From positions 4,898,001 to 4,962,000 of the forward strand of contig NZ_CP042171.1 in the NCBI RefSeq assembly GCF_005938645.2: a stretch of 64,000 nt of DNA, given 5' to 3'. The position numbers and the translations under genes were made by a program. Shown here piece by piece: positions 54,788-63,058 of this stretch. The notes under the pieces are model-generated. The model was not told the origin of the DNA, did no database searches, and saw only the letters and a program-made list of their open reading frames with translations. Position 1 is the stretch's first letter. Each line of letters opens with the position of its first letter. Origin of the DNA: Pedobacter sp. KBS0701. Its GTDB lineage: Bacteria > Bacteroidota > Bacteroidia > Sphingobacteriales > Sphingobacteriaceae.

Positions 54788-56946
54788 TATCCTTTAGTCT
54801 TAAAAAACTCCAGCTCACCCGAACCCATTTCGGCCATGTTAAGTATCCACCCCCTAAAAACGCCGCTTTCTTTAAGCATGGCAAGGTAGGCCTTTTCGTC
54901 TTCACTGATCGATTCTCCCGATTTAAACACCGCAATGGCATCATTTGTAAAAGAAAGCCATTCCCTCACCAGGCTACTGCCATTAATGGCGGCAACATCA
55001 ATAATGATCAGGTCATAAATTGTTTTTGCCCGTTCCAGCTGGTCGCTGATCTGCTGTGCGCTTGCAAGTTCAGGAAGAGACCGTTCATTCCCCCGGTTGG
55101 TTAGCACGGAGATCGTTTCTTTCTGCATCTGTTGTGCAAATTGTTCTTTTTCCTGCAGAAAGTCTTCTACATAGTGTCTGCTACCCTGATCCGGACTCAG
55201 GGATGGGTGCGTAAAATTTCCGTCTATTAACAATACCTTTCTGTTTGTTTTTTCCCATGACCTGGCAAGGCACCGGGCAAAAAAGCTTTTCCCCTCTGAC
55301 GGACCAAGGCTGGAAATTACAATGACCTTGTCCTGCATAGCCGACTCCAGCTCATACCTGATCGAACGTATACTGGCCCAAAAATCACGATGGGCCGGAT
55401 CCTCCCAGGAGCTGTTCAGCGATTCAACCGGGGCCGGGAGCTTTGGAATTGTTCCAAGTACAGGCACCGAGGTTTGGGCGCCTAATGTTTTTGCATCAAA
55501 AATCCGGCTGTCGGCGATGAAAACTACAAATAGGGCCACAATACAGAAAACAAGACTCACAACGCCACTGAGCACAACCAGCGAAAATTTCTTCGATGGC
55601 TGTACAAGCCCGCCAACACCCATCTGGACAATATTCATTTTAGATTCAACCCCGGATTCCAGGTTACTCTGATTATATTTGTTCAGGATATCCAGATACT
55701 CTTTACTGGCAATATCAACACTCATCTCCAGGGTCTGTACCTCTGCTTCCTGTGGAACCAAATTACTAAAATCCCTGGTCAGTGCATTAATTTTATTTTC
55801 AAGAGAGTTGATTCCATAACGGGATAAATCCATCTGTATTTCCAGATTGATCTTTTGATTGACCAGCTCTTGTTTAGCATTCAGGGGATTGTTAATGTAT
55901 TGATCAGAAGATTTGTTGATCTGTTCACTCAACTGATTTCTCAGTGAGTCATAACTGTTTTTATACCTTTCGTCCAGGTCATTTTTAAGGTAGAGGTCGT
56001 AAAGGCTGCTTAGTTCTGCCTTTGTTTCAACCAGGCCCTGGTTTACCTTAGAGAGCCTGGACTCAATATAACTCCGCTCTTTAGGATTAAACTTTGCATC
56101 GATTTCATTAAGCGCACCCGCATAAGAAGCAGTCTTCTCAACAGCTTCCTGTTTTTTGGTATCGTAGTCTAAGATCAGGGCATATAACTGCTTGGATTGT
56201 TCGGTAAGATTTAAGACCTTGTTTCTGATCTTATAATTCTTCAGTCTGGCCATCCTGGTAGCGAGGGTATCCGTTTTTTCGGTGAGCATATCCCTCAAAA
56301 AATTATTCGCCTTATTCTGCGAAGCTTTGATAAGCGAAATGTAACCTTTAATAAATTCTGCGGACAGGGTGTTCACAATGTAGGCGGCCAGCTCCGGGCT
56401 TTCCGCTTCAGACTGTACAGTAATGAAATCGCTTTCTCCGGAACGGAAGACCGATATTTTGTTTTTAAGCCCGTCAGCATCGTAATTCATGGATTTGAGC
56501 ACTCTGGAGAGCCCCTCCTGGTCAGGAATGGTAAGATCAAGTTCCTCGCTGTTTTCGTATTTTTGACGATACACCTCAATGGCATGGGCAACGGCGTCTT
56601 TATTCAGCGTTTCAACCAGGTCACTTTTGGGCTTAAAAGGCTTTTTAGCGGTTAGATCGTGTATAATCAATAAATATGAAACCTGATTGAGTACCCTTTT
56701 CATACGGATCATTTCGATAAGATTGCTGAACTGCTGACGCACCTGCTCTCCCTGAACCGCCTCAATGATTACAGACTGCTGCTGTGTTTCATCAACAATC
56801 CCTGTTGAAATCTGCGCCTGGGATATGTACGAACTCTTTAGGTTCCGTACCAAAAATGCAGTGATGATAATGGTAATCAAGGGAACCAATATCAGTGCCA
56901 GACGGTAGCGTTTGACAAATTTCAAAAATTTATATCCTTCAGCCAT
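54787..56946 (-). CDS. Wzc/GumC-like polysaccharide co-polymerase with ATPase domain, no Tyr tail
   Basis: A 719-residue fusion. A first membrane helix (RLALILVPLITIIITAFLV, about 15-33) leads into a long coiled-coil periplasmic domain (about 40-450), and a second helix is near 465 (LVVLSGVVSLVFCIVALFVV). The cytoplasmic part has Walker A SSLGPSEGKSF (about 546-556), Walker A' VLLIDGNFTHP and Walker B DLIIIDVAA (about 645). The C-terminus (MAEMGSGELEFFKTKG) has no tyrosine cluster, so autophosphorylation in the Wzc manner is unlikely. It overlaps both neighbours by one base. Its partner is the TolC-like protein rather than a Wza-type lipoprotein. Confidence 0.88.
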   Translation of the reverse strand: MAEGYKFLKFVKRYRLALILVPLITIIITAFLVRNLKSSYISQAQISTGIVDETQQQSVIIEAVQGEQVRQQFSNLIEMIRMKRVLNQVSYLLIIHDLTAKKPFKPKSDLVETLNKDAVAHAIEVYRQKYENSEELDLTIPDQEGLSRVLKSMNYDADGLKNKISVFRSGESDFITVQSEAESPELAAYIVNTLSAEFIKGYISLIKASQNKANNFLRDMLTEKTDTLATRMARLKNYKIRNKVLNLTEQSKQLYALILDYDTKKQEAVEKTASYAGALNEIDAKFNPKERSYIESRLSKVNQGLVETKAELSSLYDLYLKNDLDERYKNSYDSLRNQLSEQINKSSDQYINNPLNAKQELVNQKINLEIQMDLSRYGINSLENKINALTRDFSNLVPQEAEVQTLEMSVDIASKEYLDILNKYNQSNLESGVESKMNIVQMGVGGLVQPSKKFSLVVLSGVVSLVFCIVALFVVFIADSRIFDAKTLGAQTSVPVLGTIPKLPAPVESLNSSWEDPAHRDFWASIRSIRYELESAMQDKVIVISSLGPSEGKSFFARCLARSWEKTNRKVLLIDGNFTHPSLSPDQGSRHYVEDFLQEKEQFAQQMQKETISVLTNRGNERSLPELASAQQISDQLERAKTIYDLIIIDVAAINGSSLVREWLSFTNDAIAVFKSGESISEDEKAYLAMLKESGVFRGWILNMAEMGSGELEFFKTKG

Positions 56947-57647
56947 TATTTTATTTCTTCCAACTTTTTGACCGTTAATTCCTCCAGTGATATTTTTGCA
57001 TTGAGGTAGCTGGCTTCCATCTGGAGCTTAGCCTGCAGGGCATTACTTAATGAATTTGATGCGCTGTTGTACTCTGCAAAGGTTATCTCGGCCTTTTGAT
57101 ATTTGATTTTCATGTTCTCAAAATTACTCTGCGCGGTAATATACATATCGTTAATAGGTGCCAGCGATTTCTGAAACTGGAGAAGCGTAACATATCTGGA
57201 TTTTACCTGGGCCTCTAACTGAAGATAATATTCTGCCTGATTAGACTGGGCAATTTTTAGCTGTTCTTTTGCTTTTTTGATCTGACTTGGCTTGGTGAGC
57301 AGAGAACCGGGGTTTATGGCAATACCAAACTGATACCCGGTAAGCAGATCAGCGGTCTGCAGATCTACCACGGTATTGCTTGTGGCCTGGTTTGAACGTG
57401 CCACATACTGAAACGACAGCGGCTCCAACCATGAAAGTCGCGCTCCGGAAAGGTCACTTTTGGCCACATTGATCTGGTTACCAAGAGAACCCACCCTCGG
57501 ATAGTTGGCTTTTGCCGTAGCCACAAGTTTCTCCATATACAGGTAAGAAACTTCGCTTAAAATACTTTCCTGAGCGAGAACGCTGTTTAACTTAAGCAGG
57601 GTGAAGATAAAAAACACCATTAACGGCTTGAGTTGGTTTCTAATCAT
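56946..57647 (-). CDS. Half-length TolC-like outer-membrane efflux protein
   Basis: A 233-residue protein with a signal peptide (LKPLMVFFIFTLLKLNSVLA, cleavage near 25). The mature part is a long helical stretch with SYLYMEKLVATAKANYPRVG and SLGNQINVAKSDLSGARLSW, then LLTGYQFGIAINPGSLLTKP and EAQVKSRYVTLLQFQKSLAP. The R-Y-hydrophobic-hydrophobic helices and the short strand pair match one repeat of the OEP family. TolC proteins have two repeats and are about 450 residues, so this one is single-repeat. It might assemble as a hexamer or form only the periplasmic tunnel. Being first in the Wzc-like operon, it probably forms the exit channel for the region D polysaccharide. Confidence 0.8.
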   Translation of the reverse strand: MIRNQLKPLMVFFIFTLLKLNSVLAQESILSEVSYLYMEKLVATAKANYPRVGSLGNQINVAKSDLSGARLSWLEPLSFQYVARSNQATSNTVVDLQTADLLTGYQFGIAINPGSLLTKPSQIKKAKEQLKIAQSNQAEYYLQLEAQVKSRYVTLLQFQKSLAPINDMYITAQSNFENMKIKYQKAEITFAEYNSASNSLSNALQAKLQMEASYLNAKISLEELTVKKLEEIK

Positions 57648-57667
57648 AAAACGAGTGCAGTAAAGGT

Positions 57668-57675
57668 CAAATATA
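57668..57675 (-). promoter_or_regulatory. Candidate -7 box for the region D minus-strand operon
   Basis: Minus-strand TATATTTG matches TAnnTTTG and lies 20 bp upstream of the TolC-like ATG at 57647. It would drive the six-gene operon down to 49662. No -33 element of good quality was seen. Confidence 0.5.
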
Positions 57676-57731
57676 TGGTTATGATTTAAATTATGCTAAT
57701 ATTGTAAAGATAACCATAATTAAGATTTGTA

Positions 57732-58352
57732 ATGAAATCACTCTTAAAAGTAGTAAAGGGGAATGATAGACTAAAAAAACTAGTGCACTGGATGATGATC
57801 CCGACCGGAGAGGCCCGCCCAAGAACCTGGGTAAGTCTTTTTTTAAACCCTTTCTTTCATAAAAAAGGTAAAAACAGCCGCATCAGGTCAAGAACACGGC
57901 TGGATGTTTTGCCATTTAACCATTTCGAAATGGGCGATAACTCCATAATAGAGGATTTTTGTACCATTAATAATGGGGTTGGGGCCGTTTATATCGGAAA
58001 CAGAACGCTCGTTGGCATGAGTAATGTACTTATAGGACCGGTAACTATTGGGGATGATGTGATTATGGCCCAAAATGTTGTCATCAGCGGCCTTAATCAC
58101 TCCTACCAGGACATTAATCTTCCCATCTCCAAACAACCTGTTATTACATCTCCCGTCAAAATAGGCGAAGGCAGCTGGATCGCGGCAAATGTTGTGATAA
58201 CAGCTGGAGTTACTATAGGGGTGCATACCGTGATTGCGGCGGGTGCCGTGGTTACCAAAGATGTTCCTGATTTTTGCGTTGCGGCGGGTAATCCTGCAAA
58301 GGTGATCAAACGCTATGATCCAAAAACGGAATTATGGTCTGGAACAAGTTAA
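57732..58352 (+). CDS. Hexapeptide-repeat O-acetyltransferase (WbbJ/LacA-like)
   Basis: A 206-residue left-handed beta-helix acetyltransferase. The N-terminus is basic (KSLLKVVKGNDRLKKLVHWM). Hexapeptide repeats start near 68 (MGDNSIIEDFCTINNGVGAV) and continue in NRTLVGMSNVLIGPVTIGDD. The putative catalytic His is in VVISGLNHSYQDINLP (about 115-130). GEGSWIAANVVITAGVTIGV and TVIAAGAVVTKDVPDFCVAA then GNPAKVIKRYD form the usual C-terminal part. It would transfer acetyl from acetyl-CoA to a sugar. It is divergent from the region D export operon, sharing an 84-bp spacer, and probably acts on that glycan. Confidence 0.92.
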   Translation: MKSLLKVVKGNDRLKKLVHWMMIPTGEARPRTWVSLFLNPFFHKKGKNSRIRSRTRLDVLPFNHFEMGDNSIIEDFCTINNGVGAVYIGNRTLVGMSNVLIGPVTIGDDVIMAQNVVISGLNHSYQDINLPISKQPVITSPVKIGEGSWIAANVVITAGVTIGVHTVIAAGAVVTKDVPDFCVAAGNPAKVIKRYDPKTELWSGTS

Positions 58353-58478
58353 CGTATCAGTCTGCTTTATGGCAGACCTGGATTCTACCTTGCCGGAAAT
58401 CAAAGGATTGCACTCTTTATTGGTTTGAGAAATATCAATAATTTCAGCGAAATATGCAATAGTGTGAAAATTTGCTTT

Positions 58479-58486
58479 TAACTTTG
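58479..58486 (+). promoter_or_regulatory. Candidate -7 box for the lectin-PorP operon
   Basis: Plus-strand TAACTTTG matches TAnnTTTG and lies 35 bp upstream of the ATG at 58522. Together with the 169-bp gap after the acetyltransferase gene, it suggests an own promoter for the operon. Confidence 0.5.
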
Positions 58487-58521
58487 CAAGTTAAAGACCA
58501 ACAAACTATTAATCCAAGTTT

Positions 58522-61500
58522 ATGATAAAAATGTTACGCTTTCCGATAATATTCGTATTGTCTCTGTGTATCTTTAAAAACGCTTTTGCCCAGTTCCCTT
58601 ATGTGGAAAGTTTCCGTAACGCTACCTCGCAGGGTATAATCTTTGGAGGTTCACCATCAGCTTTTCTAACCGCCGGTGGCAGCGGTTACAATGTAGCGAC
58701 CTCCAGTCATACAGGGACTCCTCTGGATGCTAATGGAAACGGATACCTGAGGTTAACCAGCAATGTTCAAAACCAGAAAGGTTATGTCATCAATACGACC
58801 AATTTCCCTTCGGCCAACGGGCTTACGGTTACCTTTGAATATTATATCTACGGTGGTACAGGTGCCGACGGTATCAGTCTCTTTCTTTTCGATGCAAATG
58901 CAAATCCATTCGTCATTGGTGGCTTTGGCGGTTCGCTTGGATATGCGCAGATCACCACAACTACCCCTGTTTCTCCCGGGGTGAGCAATGGTTACCTGGC
59001 CATCGGCCTGGACGAATACGGTAATTTTTCCAATCCAACTGAAGGAAGGCAGGGTGGGGTAGGATTCAAACCTGGCTCCGTAACGCTTAGGGGCAAGGGA
59101 AATGGTGCGGCACTGACCTCTGGTAACTATAGCTACCTTACTACTGCTGAAGTAGAAAAATTCGGTTTCACGCTGGTAGGTGATGGAGGGCAACGTCAGC
59201 CCGATTCAACTAATGCCGGATATCGGAGAGTTTACATGGATCTGGCCCCACAACCGGCCGGAGGCTATAATATCACGGTGAAAGTTACACGTGGGGGAGC
59301 CAAGCCGATTACCACGACGGTGATTGAGAACTATTATTATGCTGAGGCAGCACCGGATAATCTCCGTTACGGGTTTGCATCCTCAACAGGTGACCAGACA
59401 AATTTCCACGAAATCAGACAGGTGCACATTGACGCGCATGATCAGTTCGGCTTAACAAATCCCCTGGCCAAAAATGATGCCTTAACGCTCTGTCAGGGAA
59501 ACCAGGCTTTGGTAGATGTGACCGCTAATGATACGACAACAAACACAGGTGCAGTATTGAATAAATCGACCATTGATCTCGATCCTAACCAGAATGGGAT
59601 ACAGACGACCTATACCGTTTCAGGCAAAGGAACTTTTTCGGTAAATTCTCAGGGGAGTGTTCAATTCATACCTGAACAGAATCTCTCTGGTACGGTATCC
59701 GCAGCCTATACGGTAAAAGATTCATACGGAAGAACATCCAATCCGGCCACCATTTCATTAACCTACGTTACTGCACCAAATCAACCAGATGCGGGCACTG
59801 ACCAGCTGATCAATATTTCTACTCCTACCACAACTTATGTACTGCAGGGCAATAGTGCCGGGACCAACAGTGGACTATGGACACAGTCATCAGGACCAAC
59901 CGGAACATCGCTACTAAATGCGCAGCAGCCGAACACCACTATAAATAACTTAACCGGCGGCATTTACATATTCAAATGGACGTTAACTTCTCCGGGAGGA
60001 TGTCAGCGCTCAGACGAAGTTCAGCTTATTGTTAACCATATCCCCGTAGCCATTAATGACACCATCACCACAAGCAGGGATACCAATATCCCAATCAGCG
60101 TACTTGGCAATGATACCGACGCCGATGGCAACTACACAATAAATCCCTCAACCATCATCATCAAAAGCCAACCCATGCACGGAACTCTTGTTGTTGATCC
60201 GGTTAGTGGCATCGTGAATTATAGACCTGCGGCTAATTATAGTGGCTATGATTCATTTGTATATACGGTAAAAGATAATTATGGTGCCGAATCCAATACA
60301 GCAATCGTAAACATCGCTGTAAATATCAAGCCTGTTGGCGTGGCCGATATGGCCAATACGACGACTGATCTGCCTGTAACCATACACGTAATGGATAATG
60401 ATCCTGGCAAAGCGGGATCAATTGTTATCAAAAAAACAGATCCGCTAAAGGGTACAGTAGTGCTCAATACTGATGGAACTTTTACTTACTCGCCTAATGC
60501 CGGCTTTAGTGGAAAAGACAGTTTTACCTACAGCATACAGAATAAAGAGGGGTTACAATCTGATCCAATTACCGTAACCATTAATGTGAAGCCTTCCGGC
60601 AATCCTGATGTGGCCGCTACGGTAGCGGGAAATCTGGTTACGATCCCAGTAAAGGAAAATGATCCTGCTAAAACCGGTACCACAATTTCCCTACAGCTTC
60701 CCCCATCGAATGGCAATGTAGGTTTTGACGCATCAGGAACCCCGGTTTATACTCCAAATCCAGGTTTTTCGGGAAAAGATACTTTTACCTACACCCTGAA
60801 GACCGCGGACGGACTTTCCTCGGACCCCATCAGCGTAACCGTCTCTGTAAAACCATTAGGCTCTCCCGATGCCTATACCACTCCTTTTAACCAGTCCGTT
60901 GAAATCCCGGTGAAAGATAATGACATTAGCAAAAACGGTACTACTGTGGTATGGGTAACGCCCCCTGCGCACGGCAATATAAGCTTAAACCCTACTACCG
61001 GACTACCGCTTTATTTACCTGGTACAGGCTTTAGCGGTCAGGATGTTTTTAGTTATGTCTTAAGGACTGCTGACGGCATTGATTCAGACCCGATAACCGT
61101 AACAGTAACAGTACGCCCGGCGATCGTAATAAATGCACCTGATATCAGCGTGGAAACACCGGTAAACGGCCCGAAAGTAATTGATGTTCCCATCCCATCA
61201 GGTGGAAAGATTACCATAACTGACCCTCCGAAGCATGGCAGCATAACTTTTGATCCCATCACTGGTCAACCGATTTACACGCCTAATCCGGGCTATTCGG
61301 GCCCTGATGAGTTCACTTATATCATTGTGGATAAAGACGGGAACCCATCTACTCCGGGTAAGGTTACTATTGTGGTGCTTATCCCAGGCAAAATCGGACT
61401 GGCTAAACGGTTAAAATCAGCACCTGTCCGAAATCAGGATGGAAGCTATACCCTAAGCTATTCATTTGTGCTGACCAATTTTGGCCAGATAGCCATAAGG

Positions 61501-62133
61501 GATCTTACTGTGACTGATGATCTGTTTGCAACTTTCAGGGGAAACACCTTTGAAGTACAAAAGATCAGCGCAACCGGCGGACTCACCGCAAATAGTAGTT
61601 TCAACGGCTCATCTAATAAAAATATGCTAACAGGGAGCAATACCCTTGCTAAATCTGCTTCGGGCACGATTGATATCGAAATCAGGGTATCTCTGGACAA
61701 GTATGACGGCAGTTTCAGTAACCTGGCTACTGCTGAAGGATTTTCAGTAAGTGATAACAGCAAGACTACAGATGTTTCAACGGATGGGACTAAACCAGAT
61801 CCCATTACCGCAGGAGATGTCAGTCCATCGCAGCCAACCGTAATTAACCTGATCAGGGAAGATCTTTTCATCCCGGGAGGGTTTTCGCCAAACAATGACG
61901 GCATCAATGATTATTTTGTTGTAGGCAATACCAACGGGAAAAACATTAACCTGGACATTTTTAACCGCTGGGGAAATCTGATCTACCGGTCGAAAAGTTA
62001 TCAGAACGACTGGAACGGAAAATCAACCGAAGGTATCCATGTCGGAGAAGAAGTTCCTGCAGGAACCTATTACTATGTTTTGACCATTGATGGAACGGAT
62101 AGACGTGTGGGCTACATTACAATTAACAGATAA
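58522..62133 (+). CDS. T9SS type B cargo: L-type lectin domain, Ig-like repeats, gliding-type C-terminal domain
   Basis: A 1203-residue secreted surface protein. A signal peptide (MLRFPIIFVLSLCIFKNAFA) comes first. Residues about 25-310 look like an L-type (legume-like) lectin domain: GGTGADGISLFLFDANANPF, then GGSLGYAQ and GYLAIGLDEYGNFS. Six Ig/cadherin-like repeats follow, with the recurring turn SG-X-D-X-F-X-Y near residues 387 (degenerate), 573, 661, 749, 836 and 924. A DUF11-like domain (about 957-1090) leads to the C-terminal domain FIPGGFSPNNDGINDYF, NRWGNLIYRSKSYQNDW and GTYYYVLTIDG (1115-1203). That is the gliding motility-associated type B T9SS sorting signal, which needs a SprF/PorP partner, encoded directly downstream. 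Likely role: glycan-binding adhesin. Confidence 0.92.
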   Translation: MIKMLRFPIIFVLSLCIFKNAFAQFPYVESFRNATSQGIIFGGSPSAFLTAGGSGYNVATSSHTGTPLDANGNGYLRLTSNVQNQKGYVINTTNFPSANGLTVTFEYYIYGGTGADGISLFLFDANANPFVIGGFGGSLGYAQITTTTPVSPGVSNGYLAIGLDEYGNFSNPTEGRQGGVGFKPGSVTLRGKGNGAALTSGNYSYLTTAEVEKFGFTLVGDGGQRQPDSTNAGYRRVYMDLAPQPAGGYNITVKVTRGGAKPITTTVIENYYYAEAAPDNLRYGFASSTGDQTNFHEIRQVHIDAHDQFGLTNPLAKNDALTLCQGNQALVDVTANDTTTNTGAVLNKSTIDLDPNQNGIQTTYTVSGKGTFSVNSQGSVQFIPEQNLSGTVSAAYTVKDSYGRTSNPATISLTYVTAPNQPDAGTDQLINISTPTTTYVLQGNSAGTNSGLWTQSSGPTGTSLLNAQQPNTTINNLTGGIYIFKWTLTSPGGCQRSDEVQLIVNHIPVAINDTITTSRDTNIPISVLGNDTDADGNYTINPSTIIIKSQPMHGTLVVDPVSGIVNYRPAANYSGYDSFVYTVKDNYGAESNTAIVNIAVNIKPVGVADMANTTTDLPVTIHVMDNDPGKAGSIVIKKTDPLKGTVVLNTDGTFTYSPNAGFSGKDSFTYSIQNKEGLQSDPITVTINVKPSGNPDVAATVAGNLVTIPVKENDPAKTGTTISLQLPPSNGNVGFDASGTPVYTPNPGFSGKDTFTYTLKTADGLSSDPISVTVSVKPLGSPDAYTTPFNQSVEIPVKDNDISKNGTTVVWVTPPAHGNISLNPTTGLPLYLPGTGFSGQDVFSYVLRTADGIDSDPITVTVTVRPAIVINAPDISVETPVNGPKVIDVPIPSGGKITITDPPKHGSITFDPITGQPIYTPNPGYSGPDEFTYIIVDKDGNPSTPGKVTIVVLIPGKIGLAKRLKSAPVRNQDGSYTLSYSFVLTNFGQIAIRDLTVTDDLFATFRGNTFEVQKISATGGLTANSSFNGSSNKNMLTGSNTLAKSASGTIDIEIRVSLDKYDGSFSNLATAEGFSVSDNSKTTDVSTDGTKPDPITAGDVSPSQPTVINLIREDLFIPGGFSPNNDGINDYFVVGNTNGKNINLDIFNRWGNLIYRSKSYQNDWNGKSTEGIHVGEEVPAGTYYYVLTIDGTDRRVGYITINR

Positions 62134-62134
62134 G

Positions 62135-63055
62135 ATGAAAAGATATATTATAATTTTAATATTGTGCCTGCTTTTTATTAAAAGTTGGGGGCAGCAGGAT
62201 GCTATGTATACACAGTATATGTTCAATACCCTCGCCATAAACCCTGCATACGCCGGAAGCAGGAACCTGGTGTCGGCAACTGCACTTTACCGTAATCAGT
62301 GGACAGGAATAGAGGGAGCACCCAGAACCGGTACCTTTAGTATTGATGCTCCTGTATTAAATAAAAGATTTGGCGTGGGCCTGCAGGTTTTTAGCGATAA
62401 ACTGGGTATTACTCAAACCACGGGCGGTTCTGCAAGCGCTGCCTACCGGATAAGAATGGAAAAAGGAAGTCTGAGCTTTGGCCTGCAAGGCTCTGTTAGC
62501 CATTATAGTGCGAGGCTCAGCAGCGTTTTATTAAATTCAAATCCGGGCAATGATCCTGCATTTATGAATGATGCAAGTAAAACGCTTTTTAACTTTGGAA
62601 CCGGAATATATTACAATTCGGACAAATTCTACCTGGGTCTTGCTGCGCAGGATCTGCTCAACAATAGCCTCAACAACGCTTCAGGTGGAGACAACCTTCA
62701 GGCCAGACAGGTTCCGCATCTTTTCCTGACCGCGGGTTATGTATTTCCACTTGCTGCAGACTTCAGGCTGAAACCTTCATTTTTGATCAAGGGCGTAAAA
62801 GGTGCCCCTTTAGAAGCTGACCTTAATGCAACACTATGGATCAAAGATGTACTGGCCATCGGAGCCGGTTACAGGACAAGCGCCGACATCAGCGCGCTGC
62901 TGGAAGTGCAGGTTAGCCCCCAGATACGTATTGGCTATAGTTATGACAGAAGCACCACTGAGCTGCAAAACTTTAACTCTGGCAGTCATGAAATTATGCT
63001 CAGGTATGAATTCGGGTTTGAAAAAAACAAAATATTATCACCAAGATTTTTCTAA
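62135..63055 (+). CDS. PorP/SprF-family type IX secretion outer-membrane protein
   Basis: A 306-residue outer-membrane barrel protein. The signal peptide is KRYIIILILCLLFIKSWGQ. The mature N-terminus QQDAMYTQYMFNTLAINPAY followed by AGSRNLVSATALYRNQWTGI and GAPRTGTFSIDAPV is the defining PorP/SprF motif. GVGLQVFSDKLGIT and YRTSADISALLEVQVSPQIR follow, and the C-terminus ends LRYEFGFEKNKILSPRFF. Members bring type B CTD proteins to the T9SS or anchor them at the surface. The ATG at 62135 lies 1 bp after the cargo stop, which strongly suggests a cargo-partner pair; a longer in-frame start would lie inside the cargo gene. Confidence 0.95.
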   Translation: MKRYIIILILCLLFIKSWGQQDAMYTQYMFNTLAINPAYAGSRNLVSATALYRNQWTGIEGAPRTGTFSIDAPVLNKRFGVGLQVFSDKLGITQTTGGSASAAYRIRMEKGSLSFGLQGSVSHYSARLSSVLLNSNPGNDPAFMNDASKTLFNFGTGIYYNSDKFYLGLAAQDLLNNSLNNASGGDNLQARQVPHLFLTAGYVFPLAADFRLKPSFLIKGVKGAPLEADLNATLWIKDVLAIGAGYRTSADISALLEVQVSPQIRIGYSYDRSTTELQNFNSGSHEIMLRYEFGFEKNKILSPRFF

Positions 63056-63058
63056 GTT

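Noticed and set aside
58360..58385. Hairpin gtctgc/gcagac after the hexapeptide acetyltransferase gene, considered as a terminator
   Set aside because: The stem is only six pairs and no T-run follows it.
61458..61907. 149-codon minus-strand frame opposite the lectin gene
   Set aside because: It is antisense to a well-supported domain region (DUF11-like and CTD) and shows no motif of its own.
62087..62134. Longer N-terminal extension of the PorP/SprF protein
   Set aside because: It lies in the end of the lectin gene and would precede a clear signal peptide that starts at 62135.
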